NCBI GenBank assembly: GCA_026709365.1
Contig: JAPOTD010000055.1
Coordinates: 78,862 to 142,861, forward strand
Origin: Gammaproteobacteria bacterium
Lineage (GTDB): Bacteria > Pseudomonadota > Gammaproteobacteria > Pseudomonadales > Azotimanducaceae
Length of the DNA: 64,000 nt
Reading direction: 5' to 3'
A program made the translations under genes and the position numbers. The stretch's first letter is position 1. Each line of letters begins with the position of its first letter. The notes beneath the pieces were generated by a model. It made no database searches, was not told the origin of the DNA, and worked only from the letters and a program-made list of their open reading frames with translations. Below, piece by piece: positions 1 through 8,958 of the stretch.

Positions 1-3
1 CCC

Positions 4-900
4 TTGGCCACAGCCGCCGCCCTGCCGTGGCAGGCAGCGGCCGACGGCGCTTGGTGCGAGCTGGCTTTGCCGCCTTGCCCGGCGGCCCACATCATAGTGC
101 CGAGCCTGTCCGCGGACTTAAGCGATTGCGCCTACCGGGTGACGCTGCGCAGCGCCGATGAGCGTTGGACATTGCAGGCCGTGCCTTCGTCGCCTCCGTC
201 CGCTGGGTGCCACGCTCGCCGCCGGCCAGCGAGCGTTCCAGTCAGCACCCACATCGACTGCTTTCACACCGAAGCTAACCTGCCTGCCAGCCGCCTGCGC
301 TTCACGCTGGGGCAGGCGGAGCCGCCGCTGCGCCATCTGCTGGCCGTCTCGGTGCGTCCCTTGGTAATGGATCCGAAGCTGCCCGACGCGGCGCGGGCGG
401 TCGCGCCGCAGCCTCCCGCCATCAGCCAAATGCTTGGACCCCAAGCCATTGCGCGACGAATCTGCTCGCCCACCGCCCTGGCGATGGCCCTCAAGGCCGC
501 GGATGCGGGCATTGACTGGCTGGAGGTGGTGGAGCGGTGCTTCGACCAACGCACCCAATCCTACGGCTGCTGGCCGATGGCCATCCGCTGCGCCGCTGCC
601 TTTGGCCGTCTTGGGGCAGTGGAGGCGCTGCCCGCTTGGGAGCCCGCCATCCAAGTGCTGCGCAGCGGCTTGCCGATCGTCGCCAGCATCGACTTCGCCG
701 CCGGCGAACTGCCGGGGGCGCCGCTTTCCAGGACCGCAGGCCACTTGGTAACCTGCTACGGCGTGGACGGCGATGCCGTGCTGGTCAACGATCCGGCGGC
801 CGGCGATGCGGCGGACGTGCCGCGCCGCTACGGCCTCGAAGCCTTCAGCCAAGCTTGGCTGCGCCGCCGGGGAGCGGCGTACATCATGCCAGCGCCTTAG
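4..900 (+). CDS. C39-like papain-fold cysteine peptidase
   Basis: The protein is about 298 aa, and its true start may lie before the window because the first in-frame start (TTG) sits at the edge. The C-terminal half has the C39-like layout: a Cys in RRICSPTALAMAL (about residue 154), a His in TAGHLVTCYGVDGD (about 246) and an Asp in VNDPAAG, which form a papain-like triad. The N-terminal 150 residues look like a separate beta-rich domain. Family members hydrolyse peptide bonds, often in bacteriocin leaders or envelope peptides; no substrate can be assigned here. It is the first gene of a co-directional run that includes a second peptidase and a peptide-bond-forming ligase. The function is inferred from motifs only. 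Confidence 0.7.
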   Translation: MATAAALPWQAAADGAWCELALPPCPAAHIIVPSLSADLSDCAYRVTLRSADERWTLQAVPSSPPSAGCHARRRPASVPVSTHIDCFHTEANLPASRLRFTLGQAEPPLRHLLAVSVRPLVMDPKLPDAARAVAPQPPAISQMLGPQAIARRICSPTALAMALKAADAGIDWLEVVERCFDQRTQSYGCWPMAIRCAAAFGRLGAVEALPAWEPAIQVLRSGLPIVASIDFAAGELPGAPLSRTAGHLVTCYGVDGDAVLVNDPAAGDAADVPRRYGLEAFSQAWLRRRGAAYIMPAP

Positions 901-1034
901 AAGGTGGCGCCTCCCCAGAAGAATGGGCTGCAAGCCCCCATCCTGACGGAACGCACTGGGGTGTCCTGCCCTCGATGGGGCAACTGGCACGGGCTTCCCG
1001 TCGGGACATCACCCATCTGTCGCACGGAGAAGCG

Positions 1035-1250
1035 ATGAAGCACTTGGGATGGTTCCTGCTGCTCGCGGCGGGCTTTGGCCTGACCACTGCCGGATTGATG
1101 CTTTGGCACGACCGGGGCTTCGCCTTCGCCGGCATGTGGCGGTTCGACGACGGGCTGCATCCGCTGTACCTGCTGATCGTCGGCATCGCCATGATCCCGC
1201 CTGCATTGGGTGAGATATTCCTGCTTGAGCAGCGCCAAGACGATGGCTGA
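1035..1250 (+). CDS. Small two-helix membrane protein
   Basis: A 71-aa protein beginning MKHLGWFLLLAAGFGLTTAG. It shows two hydrophobic segments, about residues 4-25 and 43-64, and a short charged C-terminus (EQRQDDG). The ATG is preceded by GGAGA at a suitable distance (1026-1030). Its stop codon overlaps the start region of the acetyltransferase (ATGGCTGA at 1243-1250), which argues for real translation and coupling. I do not recognise the family; it is presumably an inner membrane protein. Confidence 0.6.
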   Translation: MKHLGWFLLLAAGFGLTTAGLMLWHDRGFAFAGMWRFDDGLHPLYLLIVGIAMIPPALGEIFLLEQRQDDG

Positions 1251-1794
1251 GCCCGGGGCCGAGCCCGGAGCGCGGCGGGTCTATCTGCGCCCGGTCAACC
1301 GTCGGGACCGGGAGGAGTTCGTCACCGTCATGCGTCGCAGCGCGTCGTTGCACGAGCCTTGGATCCACCCGCCCATCACCCGCGAGGCGTTCAACCGCTA
1401 CCTGAAGCGCTTGGAGCGGGACGACCATGCGGGCCTGCTGGTCATCGAGAAGGGAACCGATGCGATCGTGGGCTGCTTCAACATCAACAACATCGTGCGC
1501 GGGTCTTTTCTCAGCGCCTCCCTCGGCTATTATGCCGCCCAACCATACGCGGGACGCGGCTACATGCAGGAAGGGCTTGAACAGGTCATCACTTGGGCCG
1601 TCGAAAAACTGGGCCTGCATCGCCTGGAGGCCAACATTCAGCCATGCAATGAGCGATCCATCGCCTTGGTGAGGCGCTGCGGCTTCAAGCGGGAGGGCTT
1701 CTCGCCGGACTACCTGTTCATTGCCGGCGCCTGGCGGGACCATGAGCGCTGGACCTGGCTCGACCGCCGCCACGGCTTGCGTCCGCCATTGTGA
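1243..1794 (+). CDS. GNAT acetyltransferase, RimJ/RimL type
   Basis: A protein of about 183 aa starting at ATG 1243 (MAEPGAEPGARRVYLRPVNR). It has the RimJ/RimL-like GNAT pattern: LRPVNRRDREEF at the N-terminus, the acetyl-CoA-binding turn in YAGRGYMQEGLEQV, and LHRLEANIQPCNERSIALVRRCGFKREGF near the end. Members transfer an acetyl group from acetyl-CoA to protein N-termini or small amines; the acceptor is unknown. It overlaps the preceding small membrane gene and, at its stop, the GTG start of the peptidase (GTGA). A longer start at 1210 is possible but would overlap the upstream gene by 41 bases. Confidence 0.85.
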   Translation: MAEPGAEPGARRVYLRPVNRRDREEFVTVMRRSASLHEPWIHPPITREAFNRYLKRLERDDHAGLLVIEKGTDAIVGCFNINNIVRGSFLSASLGYYAAQPYAGRGYMQEGLEQVITWAVEKLGLHRLEANIQPCNERSIALVRRCGFKREGFSPDYLFIAGAWRDHERWTWLDRRHGLRPPL

Positions 1795-3680
1795 CGGCTT
1801 ACGGCGCATGGCCTTCGTCGATCACCCCCCGCCTCGTCGCCGAAGCGGGGATCGGCATCGGCGACCCGCAGGTCAGCGGCGGCGCTGCCTACTGGCTGGA
1901 GTCGCGCCCGGCGGAAGCGGGCCGCGCCACCCTGTTCAAGCAGGTTGCAGGCCAGGCGGTTGAGCTCACGCCGAAACCCTACAGCGTCAGGAGCCGCGTC
2001 CATGAATACGGCGGCGGCGCCTACCTGCCCACCGACAGCGGCGTCTTCTTCGTCAACGACCAGGGCCAGAACATCCATCGGATCGCCCCGGACGGCGGCG
2101 TCAGCGCCGTCACCGACTCCACGTCCAGAGTGCGCTACGCGGGCTTCTGCTTAGATGCCGCGCGGCGCCGCCTGATCGCCGTCACCGAGATTCACGGCGA
2201 CGGCGAGCCGGAGAACGCCCTCGCCGCCATCCGCATCGACGACGGCCAGGTGGCCATGCTGCACCAAGGCCGCGACTTCTACGCCGCGCCCCGGGTGTCG
2301 GCGGACGGCACCGAACTGCTGTTCATCGCTTGGGACCACCCGAACATGCCGTGGGACGGCACCCAACTGCTGCGCTGCCGCCTTGACGGCGAAGCCATCG
2401 GCGAGGCCGCGGTGATCGCCGGTGGCGCTCGGGAGTCGGTCATGCAGCCGAGCTGGGCCCCGGACGGCGCCGTCCTTTACATCAGCGACCGCAGCGGCTA
2501 TTGGAACCTCCATAGGCTGGACGATTCCGGGGACCGGCCGGTGCTGGCCGATGACGCCGACTACGGCGGCCCCCCTTGGCAATTCGGGCAGCGCAGCTAC
2601 GCCTGCCTGAACGAACGCCTCATCGCCGCGTGCCGGCACGGGCAAGCTGGCCAGGATCTGGTGCTGATCGACCGCGGGAGCGGCTTCGCCAGCCCCTTGC
2701 TGGAAGACACCGAGGGTTGCGGGCAGCTGTCCGTTCATGGGAACGACATCTACTTTCTTACCGCCCACGGCGACAGACCCACGGAATTCGCGCGTCTGAA
2801 CCCCGAAACCGGCGATGTCACTGTTGTGGCCAAGCCGCCATCCCCGGCTGTGGACTCGGCCTACTTCAGCTTCCCGGAGCGTATCGCCTTCCCAACGCGG
2901 GACGGCGCGGAGGCCTACGCATTCCTCTATCGCCCCACCCATCCCGACAATCCAGTGGCCCAGGGCAAGCCGCCGCTGCTGACGCTGTGCCACGGCGGTC
3001 CCACCGGGGCCGCCTCGGCGGCGCTGAAACTGCTCGTGCAGTTCTACACCAGCCGCGGCTGGCTGGTGGTGGACGTGGACTACCGGGGCAGCGCGGGCTA
3101 TGGGCGCGCCTACCGGGAGGCCCTGAACGGCCGCTGGGGCGAGCTTGACCTAAGCGATTGCGAGGACGCGGTCTATCACCTCGCAGCCCAAGGCGAGGCG
3201 GACCCAGCACTGGCGGCGATCCGCGGCGGCAGCGCCGGCGGCTACACGGTGCTGCGGGCCCTCACGGCCGGCAGCGTGTTCCGGGCCGGCGCCAGCCACT
3301 ACGGCATTGGCGACCTCACCGCCCTGGCCCGCGACACCCACAAGTTCGAGTCCCGCTACCTCGATGCGCTGCTCGGTTCGGAGCAGGCGCTCACGGAGCG
3401 CTCGCCGATCAACCATCTCGACGGCCTGAACTGCCCGGTGATCTTCTTTCAAGGCGCTGAGGATCGCATCGTGCCGCCCAACCAAGCCCAAGCGATGGTC
3501 GCCGCACTCCGCGCCAAGGGCCTACCGGTCGCCTACATCGAATACCCCGGCGAGGGGCACGGCTTTCGCGATGGCGCCAACATCGCCCACAGCATCGGCG
3601 CGGAATACGCCTTCTTCTGCCGCGTCTTCGGCCTGCCCGTACCCGAGGGGCTGCCGGACATTGAAGTGGAGAACCTGTGA
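1791..3680 (+). CDS. S9 family prolyl oligopeptidase-like serine peptidase
   Basis: A 629-aa protein starting at GTG 1791. An N-terminal beta-propeller of about 370 residues (repeats such as PSWAPDGAVLYISDRSGYWNL) is followed by an alpha/beta hydrolase domain. The triad is visible: Ser in GGSAGG (about 481), Asp in GAEDRIVPP (about 557) and His in GEGHGF (about 589). This is the dipeptidyl aminopeptidase/acylaminoacyl peptidase branch of S9. There is no signal peptide, so it is probably cytoplasmic and cleaves short peptides. It overlaps its neighbours on both sides, so it shares an operon with the acetyltransferase and the ligase. Confidence 0.92.
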   Translation: MTAYGAWPSSITPRLVAEAGIGIGDPQVSGGAAYWLESRPAEAGRATLFKQVAGQAVELTPKPYSVRSRVHEYGGGAYLPTDSGVFFVNDQGQNIHRIAPDGGVSAVTDSTSRVRYAGFCLDAARRRLIAVTEIHGDGEPENALAAIRIDDGQVAMLHQGRDFYAAPRVSADGTELLFIAWDHPNMPWDGTQLLRCRLDGEAIGEAAVIAGGARESVMQPSWAPDGAVLYISDRSGYWNLHRLDDSGDRPVLADDADYGGPPWQFGQRSYACLNERLIAACRHGQAGQDLVLIDRGSGFASPLLEDTEGCGQLSVHGNDIYFLTAHGDRPTEFARLNPETGDVTVVAKPPSPAVDSAYFSFPERIAFPTRDGAEAYAFLYRPTHPDNPVAQGKPPLLTLCHGGPTGAASAALKLLVQFYTSRGWLVVDVDYRGSAGYGRAYREALNGRWGELDLSDCEDAVYHLAAQGEADPALAAIRGGSAGGYTVLRALTAGSVFRAGASHYGIGDLTALARDTHKFESRYLDALLGSEQALTERSPINHLDGLNCPVIFFQGAEDRIVPPNQAQAMVAALRAKGLPVAYIEYPGEGHGFRDGANIAHSIGAEYAFFCRVFGLPVPEGLPDIEVENL

Positions 3681-4618
3681 CCAGCGCCTGCGATGTGATC
3701 GTGCTGCAGGGCGGCCAGTCTCTGGAGGCGGAGATTTCCCGGATGTCCGCCGCCCAAGTGGCCGCTGGCCTTGAGGCCGCAGGGCACCGGGTCACCCGCT
3801 TGGAATTGGATCGGGACGCACCGGCGCGGCTGGCCGAGACCCGCCCGGACGTGGTCTTTCCCGCCCTGCACGGCCCGCCCGGCGAGGATGGCACGGTGCA
3901 GGGGCTGCTCGACATCCTGCAGTTGCCCTATGTGGGCGGCGGCGTGGCGGCCAGCGCGGCGGCGATGGACAAGATCGGCGCCAAGGCCCGGTTCCGCCGC
4001 ACCGAGCTGCCGGTCGCCGACGACCTGGTCATCCTGCCGGGCTGCGCCGCCCAGGACGCCGCGGCGCGCATCATTGACGCCCTGGGCGATCAAGTGGTCA
4101 TCAAGCCGTCCGGCCAGGGCAGTGCCATCGGCGTCGCCCGCCTTCCCAACGCCACCGAAATTGGCATCGCCGTGACCGAAGGGCTGAAGCTCGGCAGCAT
4201 CATGGCCGAACCCTTCATCGCCGGACGCGAGATCACGGTCGGCGTGATCGACCTCCACGGCCAAGCGCCGCGCGCCTTCCCGGTGATCGAAATCCGCACC
4301 GCGCCGGGCGAGTGGTACGACGCCGTGAACCGCTACCAAGCCGGAGCCAGCGAGCACGTCATCCCCGCGCCGCTGCCCGCCGCCGTCAACGCCGAACTGC
4401 AGCGCATCGCCATCGCCGCGCACCGGGCGCTGGGATTGCGCGATCTGTCGCGAGCCGACTTCATCGTCGGCAACGACGAGGGGATTCATCTGCTGGAAGT
4501 CAACTCCCTGCCGGGAATGACGCCGACCAGCCTGTATCCCGACGGGGCGCGGGCGGACGGGTGGGCGTTTCCGGAATTGCTCGATGCGTTGGTCAAAAGC
4601 GCGATCGGGCGGGGTTGA
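3677..4618 (+). CDS. ddl: D-alanine--D-alanine ligase family ATP-grasp enzyme
   Basis: A 313-aa protein starting at GTG 3677 (GTGA overlap with the peptidase stop). It carries Ddl hallmarks: GGQSLEAEISRMSA at the N-terminus, FPALHGPPGEDGTVQG, the ATP-grasp segment VVIKPSGQGSAIGV, and LEVNSLPGMTPTSL near the C-terminus. The length fits Ddl (about 305-320 aa). Ddl joins two D-alanines for peptidoglycan. It lies outside any mur/fts cluster and beside two peptidases and an acetyltransferase, so it could be an accessory Ddl or a related dipeptide ligase rather than the housekeeping copy. Confidence 0.85.
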   Translation: MTSACDVIVLQGGQSLEAEISRMSAAQVAAGLEAAGHRVTRLELDRDAPARLAETRPDVVFPALHGPPGEDGTVQGLLDILQLPYVGGGVAASAAAMDKIGAKARFRRTELPVADDLVILPGCAAQDAAARIIDALGDQVVIKPSGQGSAIGVARLPNATEIGIAVTEGLKLGSIMAEPFIAGREITVGVIDLHGQAPRAFPVIEIRTAPGEWYDAVNRYQAGASEHVIPAPLPAAVNAELQRIAIAAHRALGLRDLSRADFIVGNDEGIHLLEVNSLPGMTPTSLYPDGARADGWAFPELLDALVKSAIGRG

Positions 4619-4661
4619 GAGCCGCGCCGCGGAAACTATGCGTACCCTCAAGGAAGCCACC

Positions 4662-5375
4662 ATGTCCGAAGCCGAAGCGACGCACGTCCCAGCCCAATCC
4701 CCGCTTCAGGCTCGGCCCGCCGGCCCCGCACGGTCTCGGGGCCGGGCGCCGGAAGCTGTTTGCTACCCTGAATCGGACGGCAGGCCCATGTCCGAGACAG
4801 GTCGGCACTGGCACGCCACGGTGGACTTCGCCAAGCCGCTGCACGTCTTCATGCTCAACCGGCCCGACGCCTACGTTGGCAGCGACATGTTCATGTACTT
4901 CCGCGAGGGCGACCCGAGCGCCGTCGTGTCGCCGGACGTGTTCGTCGCCTTCGGCGCGCCCAAGGAGCCGCTACGAGACACTTGGAAGCTGTGGGAGGAG
5001 GGTGTCGCGCCCGCCTTTGTGCTGGAGGTCACCTCAAAGTCCACGCGGGATGAAATTGCGATTCTCGACCGGATGGATGCCGACGCGTACCTCCAGGCAT
5101 GGGAAGTCAACACGGGCGGGGTGCAGGCGGAATCCGCGACCAGTCGCTTTTGGACGCTCTCGAGGCCGTGCCCATGGAGCCGCTCAAGGGCACGGTGTGG
5201 CGGTCTGTGCGGCGTGGGCGCGATCCGCTCCTGTGCAGACGGTCAGGCGGCCGTTGGGACGATGGACGTGCTGTACACCTCCGAAACCCGGGAGGGTGCG
5301 CTGGCGGAACGGCGTTTCCACCTGTTCCAAGGGCAGTCTTCAAAAGTCAATGGATTACGCGCCAAATTACATTGA
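4662..5375 (+). pseudogene. Decayed Uma2 family (DUF820) endonuclease
   Basis: The reading frame from ATG 4662 (or ATG 4788, MSETGRHWHATVDFAK) encodes the N-terminal half of a Uma2 PD-(D/E)XK protein: PDAYVGSDMFMYF, VVSPDVFVAFG and FVLEVTSKSTRDE. After about position 5090 the homology jumps between frames (MEPLKGTVWRSVRRG in one, VLYTSETREGALAERRF in another), so at least two frameshifts or deletions are present. The catalytic-region segment normally following STRDE (K-x3-Y-x3-GV-x-EYW) is gone. Uma2 proteins are common in cyanobacteria and some other bacteria, with poorly known function. No complete product is expected. Confidence 0.6.
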
Positions 5376-6815
5376 GTTATCTGAGTCGGGATAGCCTAGC
5401 CGCCCCAAAATGGCCGTGGTTGAGCAGTCCTCCACCCGATCAAGCACCCGTACCTCGCCGCCGTAGCTGGCCACCAAATCCGCGCCGACGACCTGTTGGC
5501 GCTCGTAGTCGCCGCCCTTGACCAGCACGTGCGGGCGGAAGCGCTCCAGCAGCGGCTCCGGGGTGTCCTCGTCGAAGCTCACCACCCAGTCCACGGACTT
5601 CAGGCCTGCCAGCACCTGCATGCGGCGCGCCAGCGTGTTCACTGGGCGTTCAGGGCCTTTGATTCGGGCCACTGAGGCGTCGCTGTTGACGGCGACGATC
5701 AGGCGGTCGCCGAGCCTGCGGGCCTGTTCCAGATAGGCGACGTGGCCGGCGTGCAGGATGTCGAAGCAGCCGTTGGTGAACACGATCCGCTCCTCGGCCT
5801 GCCGGGATGCGGCGACGGCCAGGGCGAGTTGGTCGGCGCTCAGCACCCCGCCATCGGCTGACTCCTGGGCCGCCGCGAGCGCGAGCTCCGGCCCGCTAAC
5901 CGCGGCGGTGCCGGATTTCGCCACGGCCAATGAGGCGGCAACGTTGGCCAGGCGGGCGCAATCCAGCACCGGCAGGCCCACGCCCAAGGCCACTCCGAGA
6001 ACTGCCGCGGCGGTGTCGCCGGCGCCAGTGACGTCGTACACCTCGACTTGTCGGGCTGGCAGGTGGTGGATGTGCGTCTCCTGCACAACAGTCAGGCCGT
6101 CCGCGCCAGCGGTGACCACCAACGCACCGAAGCCCTGGGTGCGGCAGAGCGCTTGGGCGGCTTCGGCAAGCGCCTCGACATCGCCCGTCGCACCTGTCGC
6201 AAACTCGAACTCCCGAAGATTCGGCTTCACGACGCTGGCCCCGGCATAGCTCGACAGGGGCTTGAACTTGGGATCGACGACGCTGGCCGCCCCGGCCGCG
6301 TTGGCCGCTTGGATCAGCGCTGCGGGATCCGCCACCGCGCCCTTGTCGTAGTCGGCCACGAGCAGCACCGCGGCGTCCGCCAGATGGGCGCTCGCCCTAG
6401 CCGCCAGTTCCCGTGCCGCCGCAGCGGGCGCCGGGGACTCGAAGTCGTTGCGCAGCAACTGCTGTTGCTGGCTGACCACGCGCAGCTTGAGCGTCGTCGG
6501 CCAACGGTCGATTTCGACGAAGTCGCAGGTCACCCCAGCCGCTTCCAGGATGGACCTCAGCGCCGCCCCTTCGGCGTCCTTGCCGATGCAGCCAAGCAGG
6601 GTGCAGCGGGCGCCGAGGCTGGCGACGTTAAGGGCGACGTTGGCGGCGCCGCCGGGACGGTCCTCCACGTCGCCGACCGCCACCACCGGCACCGGGGCCT
6701 CCGGGGATATGCCCCGCGCCTCGCCCCGCCAGTAGCGGTCCAGCATGAGGTCGCCAAACACCACGGCATGCAGGCCCCGCAGTGACGGCAGCAGCGGCAT
6801 GGCGGCGGCGGTCAT
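5367..6815 (-). CDS. hldE: Bifunctional heptose 7-phosphate kinase / heptose 1-phosphate adenylyltransferase
   Basis: A 482-aa protein read from ATG 6815. The N-terminal PfkB-type kinase domain (about 1-320) begins HAVVFGDLMLDRYWRGEARG and contains DRPGGAANVALNVASLG and the catalytic VTGAGDTAAAVLG. The C-terminal nucleotidyltransferase domain (about 340-482) has FTNGCFDILHAGHVAYLEQA. HldE makes ADP-heptose for the LPS inner core, so the organism has a heptose-containing outer membrane. The length matches the family (about 475 aa). The start overlaps the stop of the SDR gene upstream (ATGA at 6812-6815), implying cotranslation. Confidence 0.97.
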   Translation of the reverse strand: MTAAAMPLLPSLRGLHAVVFGDLMLDRYWRGEARGISPEAPVPVVAVGDVEDRPGGAANVALNVASLGARCTLLGCIGKDAEGAALRSILEAAGVTCDFVEIDRWPTTLKLRVVSQQQQLLRNDFESPAPAAAARELAARASAHLADAAVLLVADYDKGAVADPAALIQAANAAGAASVVDPKFKPLSSYAGASVVKPNLREFEFATGATGDVEALAEAAQALCRTQGFGALVVTAGADGLTVVQETHIHHLPARQVEVYDVTGAGDTAAAVLGVALGVGLPVLDCARLANVAASLAVAKSGTAAVSGPELALAAAQESADGGVLSADQLALAVAASRQAEERIVFTNGCFDILHAGHVAYLEQARRLGDRLIVAVNSDASVARIKGPERPVNTLARRMQVLAGLKSVDWVVSFDEDTPEPLLERFRPHVLVKGGDYERQQVVGADLVASYGGEVRVLDRVEDCSTTAILGRLGYPDSDNSM

Positions 6816-7594
6816 CGCCACATATGGGTTCCGCCGCACACCGTCAACGCCTGGCCGGTGACGTAGGCGCTGGCATCGGCGGCGAGGAAGACGGCAACGC
6901 CCTTGAGATCCTCGGCTTCGCCCAGTCGCCGCAGGGGCGTCATTTCGTTGACGCGGGCGGCCGCCTCCGCGTTGTCCCACAGGGCGCGGGCGAAGTCGGT
7001 CTTGATGAGACCCGGGCAGATGGCGTTCACGCGCACGCCCTTGGGGCCCCACTCCGCGGCCAAGTTGCGCACCAAGGCGATGTCCGCCAGCTTGGAGATG
7101 TTGTAGGCGCCAAGCACCTCCGAAGGAGCGAAGGCGCCGGTGCTTGAGGTGATCATGATCGACCCGGACCCCTTGGCGATCATGTCCGGGGCCACCATCT
7201 GGCACAGCCAGTGGTTGGACTTGACGTTGGCGCTCATGATCTTGTCGAAGGCCCAGTCGGGAATCTCCGACATCGAGCCGTAGAACGGGTTGACGCCGGC
7301 GTTGCAGACCAGCACGTCGATCGGCCCCAAGCGCTCGCGGGCGGTCCGCACCAAGGCTTCAAGCTGCTCCTTGTGGCCGATGTTGCAGGCTGCGGCAATG
7401 GCGGTGCCCGCCCCGCAACGGCTGTTGATCTCCTCCGCCACGGCCTCGCATTGGTCGAGCTTGCGGCTGGAGATGACCACCTTGGCGCCGTGCTCGGCGA
7501 GCCCCTCGGCCATCGCTTGGCCCATGCCCTTGGATGCGCCGGTCAGCAGGACCACCTTGCCGGTGAGGTCAAAAAGCTTGGTTTCGACGGACAT
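6812..7594 (-). CDS. SDR family NAD(P)-dependent oxidoreductase
   Basis: A 260-aa protein from ATG 7594 (MSVETKLFDLTGKVVLLTGA). It is a classical SDR: TGASKGMGQAMA cofactor loop, CNAGVN (NNAG equivalent), Ser in ITSST, and the YNISK (YxxxK) catalytic pair. C-terminal VTGQALTVCGGTHMW is typical of 3-oxoacyl-ACP-reductase-like SDRs. The substrate is unknown. It overlaps hldE by 4 bases. An in-frame extension upstream to 7804 runs into the MAPEG gene and lacks SDR homology, so the shorter start is preferred. Confidence 0.9.
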   Translation of the reverse strand: MSVETKLFDLTGKVVLLTGASKGMGQAMAEGLAEHGAKVVISSRKLDQCEAVAEEINSRCGAGTAIAAACNIGHKEQLEALVRTARERLGPIDVLVCNAGVNPFYGSMSEIPDWAFDKIMSANVKSNHWLCQMVAPDMIAKGSGSIMITSSTGAFAPSEVLGAYNISKLADIALVRNLAAEWGPKGVRVNAICPGLIKTDFARALWDNAEAAARVNEMTPLRRLGEAEDLKGVAVFLAADASAYVTGQALTVCGGTHMWR

Positions 7595-7674
7595 TTGCGT
7601 ACAGGTTCCTTGTTGGTGTTTACGTGTGCGGCTTCGGTTCCGGGATGCGGTTGCGCCCTGACCCAGCCACCCGG

Positions 7675-8073
7675 TCAATCGACCGTCAGGGCCAAGAGGA
7701 AAATCCATGCGCTCATGGCCATCCCGATGATGAAGGACAGGCGTCGCAGCAGCGCCATGCCCGCCACGTAGAACATGCCGTGCATCAGCCGCGCCGCCAC
7801 CCACAGCGGCGCCGCCAGCGCCCAGTGGCCGGACGGTTCGACGCCAGCCGCCAAGGCAGCGCCATTGGCCAGTCCGAATGCGATGGCGGCCTCCCAGGCA
7901 TTGTGCTGGGCGTCGCGAGCCCGGGCGCCGGCGCCGGTCAGCTGGGCGGCATGCGGGCGAGGCGCTTCAAACCCGGTGGAACCGAGTTCACGCTTGCCGT
8001 ACACCGCCGTCACGACAGACCACAGATAGGGCAGCAGCGCACCAATCAGCAGGCATGCCACTTGGACGGTCAT
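7675..8073 (-). CDS. MAPEG family membrane protein
   Basis: A 132-aa protein from ATG 8073 (MTVQVACLLIGALLPYLWSV). It has four hydrophobic segments and the MAPEG signature region RARDAQHNAWEAAIAFGLA, with WVAARLMHGMFYVAGMALLR following. MAPEG proteins are inner-membrane enzymes related to glutathione S-transferases and leukotriene C4 synthases; the bacterial role is mostly unknown. The length fits the family (about 130 aa). It lies 80 bases upstream of the SDR gene in the same direction. Confidence 0.88.
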   Translation of the reverse strand: MTVQVACLLIGALLPYLWSVVTAVYGKRELGSTGFEAPRPHAAQLTGAGARARDAQHNAWEAAIAFGLANGAALAAGVEPSGHWALAAPLWVAARLMHGMFYVAGMALLRRLSFIIGMAMSAWIFLLALTVD

Positions 8074-8445
8074 GGACTTACCCCAGTCTCCGAAGCAGCA
8101 ACGATCATAGCCCAATCCACGGGGCGGCTGTGCGGGAATCAAACTGGCGTCAAACCGGGCCGTCCATTCAGCTTGGCCATGCCCCTGTTCAGGCTCGTGG
8201 CTTTTCAGGTTGTGCGGGCTCAGAAACGCTTTGGCATCTGGCCCTCGCAACAGTAGCGGGGTTTCGCGCAGCGAAACTCCAACCGCCTCTCGCCCTCTGG
8301 GCGAGAGGCGCGGGTTGGACAAGGCCGCCCGTTGCCCATATGGTGCAGCCGTGAGACATTCCGCTGGGAGCGGCCCAGCCGCCAAACGGCAAACTTGCCG
8401 CGCCCAGCCACACCGCCCTTGCCGACGCTTGAGGAACGACCGACC
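8074..8445. other. Intergenic region with no gene
   Basis: This 372-base divergent intergenic region holds double-hairpin repeat copy A and, just before the GTG start of the iron-sulfur subunit, a GAGG ribosome binding site at 8431-8434. Open frames here have no recognisable homology. The promoters of both flanking operons should lie in it, but I see no convincing -35/-10 pair. Confidence 0.6.
8261..8309 (+). repeat. Double-hairpin intergenic repeat, copy A
   Basis: Two consecutive perfect inverted repeats. Hairpin 1 is GTTTCGC/GCGAAAC (8261-8267 and 8271-8277, loop GCA). Hairpin 2 is an 11-bp stem GCCTCTCGCCC/GGGCGAGAGGC (8285-8295 and 8299-8309, loop TCT). They are joined by a TCCAAC-type linker. 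The same architecture occurs at 27336-27377 and 62401-62450 with different stem sequences. It lies between the divergent MAPEG gene and the molybdenum hydroxylase cluster. Confidence 0.75.
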
Positions 8446-8955
8446 GTGCCATTCGAAAGGAGGATCGCCGTCACCGTCAACGGCGTGCGCCACGAACGCA
8501 GCGTGGAGCCGCGCCTGCTGCTTTCGGACTTCCTGCGTCAGATGCTGAACCTGACCGGCACCCACGTCGGCTGCGAACAAGGCATTTGCGGCGCCTGCAC
8601 GGTGCTGATCGACGGGGACAGCGTTCGCAGCTGCCTCACGCTGGCCGTTCAGGCGGACAACGCCGAGCTGCGCACAGTCGAAGGGCACGGGCAGGCCCAA
8701 TCGCTAAGCGCACTGCAACGAACTTTCAAGCAGTGCCATGCGCTGCAGTGCGGATTCTGCACGCCGGGCTTTCTGGCCACCATCGAGGACATGCTGAACA
8801 AGTATCCGCTGGAGAACGAGAACCGGATTCGCGAACTGCTTTCCGGCAACCTGTGCCGCTGCACGGGATACCAAAACATCGTTGACGCGGTCATCGCGGC
8901 GCGGGACGATCTTGCCCAAAGCGAAGCCGCGAATCAGCAAACCCAACAGGAGTGA
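8446..8955 (+). CDS. [2Fe-2S] subunit of a molybdenum hydroxylase (CoxS type)
   Basis: A 169-aa protein from GTG 8446, preceded by GAGG. Its ferredoxin-like N-terminal domain carries GCEQGICGACTVLIDG plus a downstream Cys. Its helical C-terminal domain carries QCGFCTPG and LCRCTGY, so both [2Fe-2S] cluster sets of the xanthine oxidase family are complete. It passes electrons from the Mo subunit to the FAD subunit. Those partners are encoded downstream at 12041-14473 and 11188-12102, separated by two non-canonical genes, so subunit assembly is expected but substrate is unknown. Confidence 0.93.
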   Translation: MPFERRIAVTVNGVRHERSVEPRLLLSDFLRQMLNLTGTHVGCEQGICGACTVLIDGDSVRSCLTLAVQADNAELRTVEGHGQAQSLSALQRTFKQCHALQCGFCTPGFLATIEDMLNKYPLENENRIRELLSGNLCRCTGYQNIVDAVIAARDDLAQSEAANQQTQQE

Positions 8956-8958
8956 TGG

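Noticed and set aside
118..990. A 290-codon minus-strand open frame
   Set aside because: It is the complement of the C39-like peptidase and lacks recognisable motifs.
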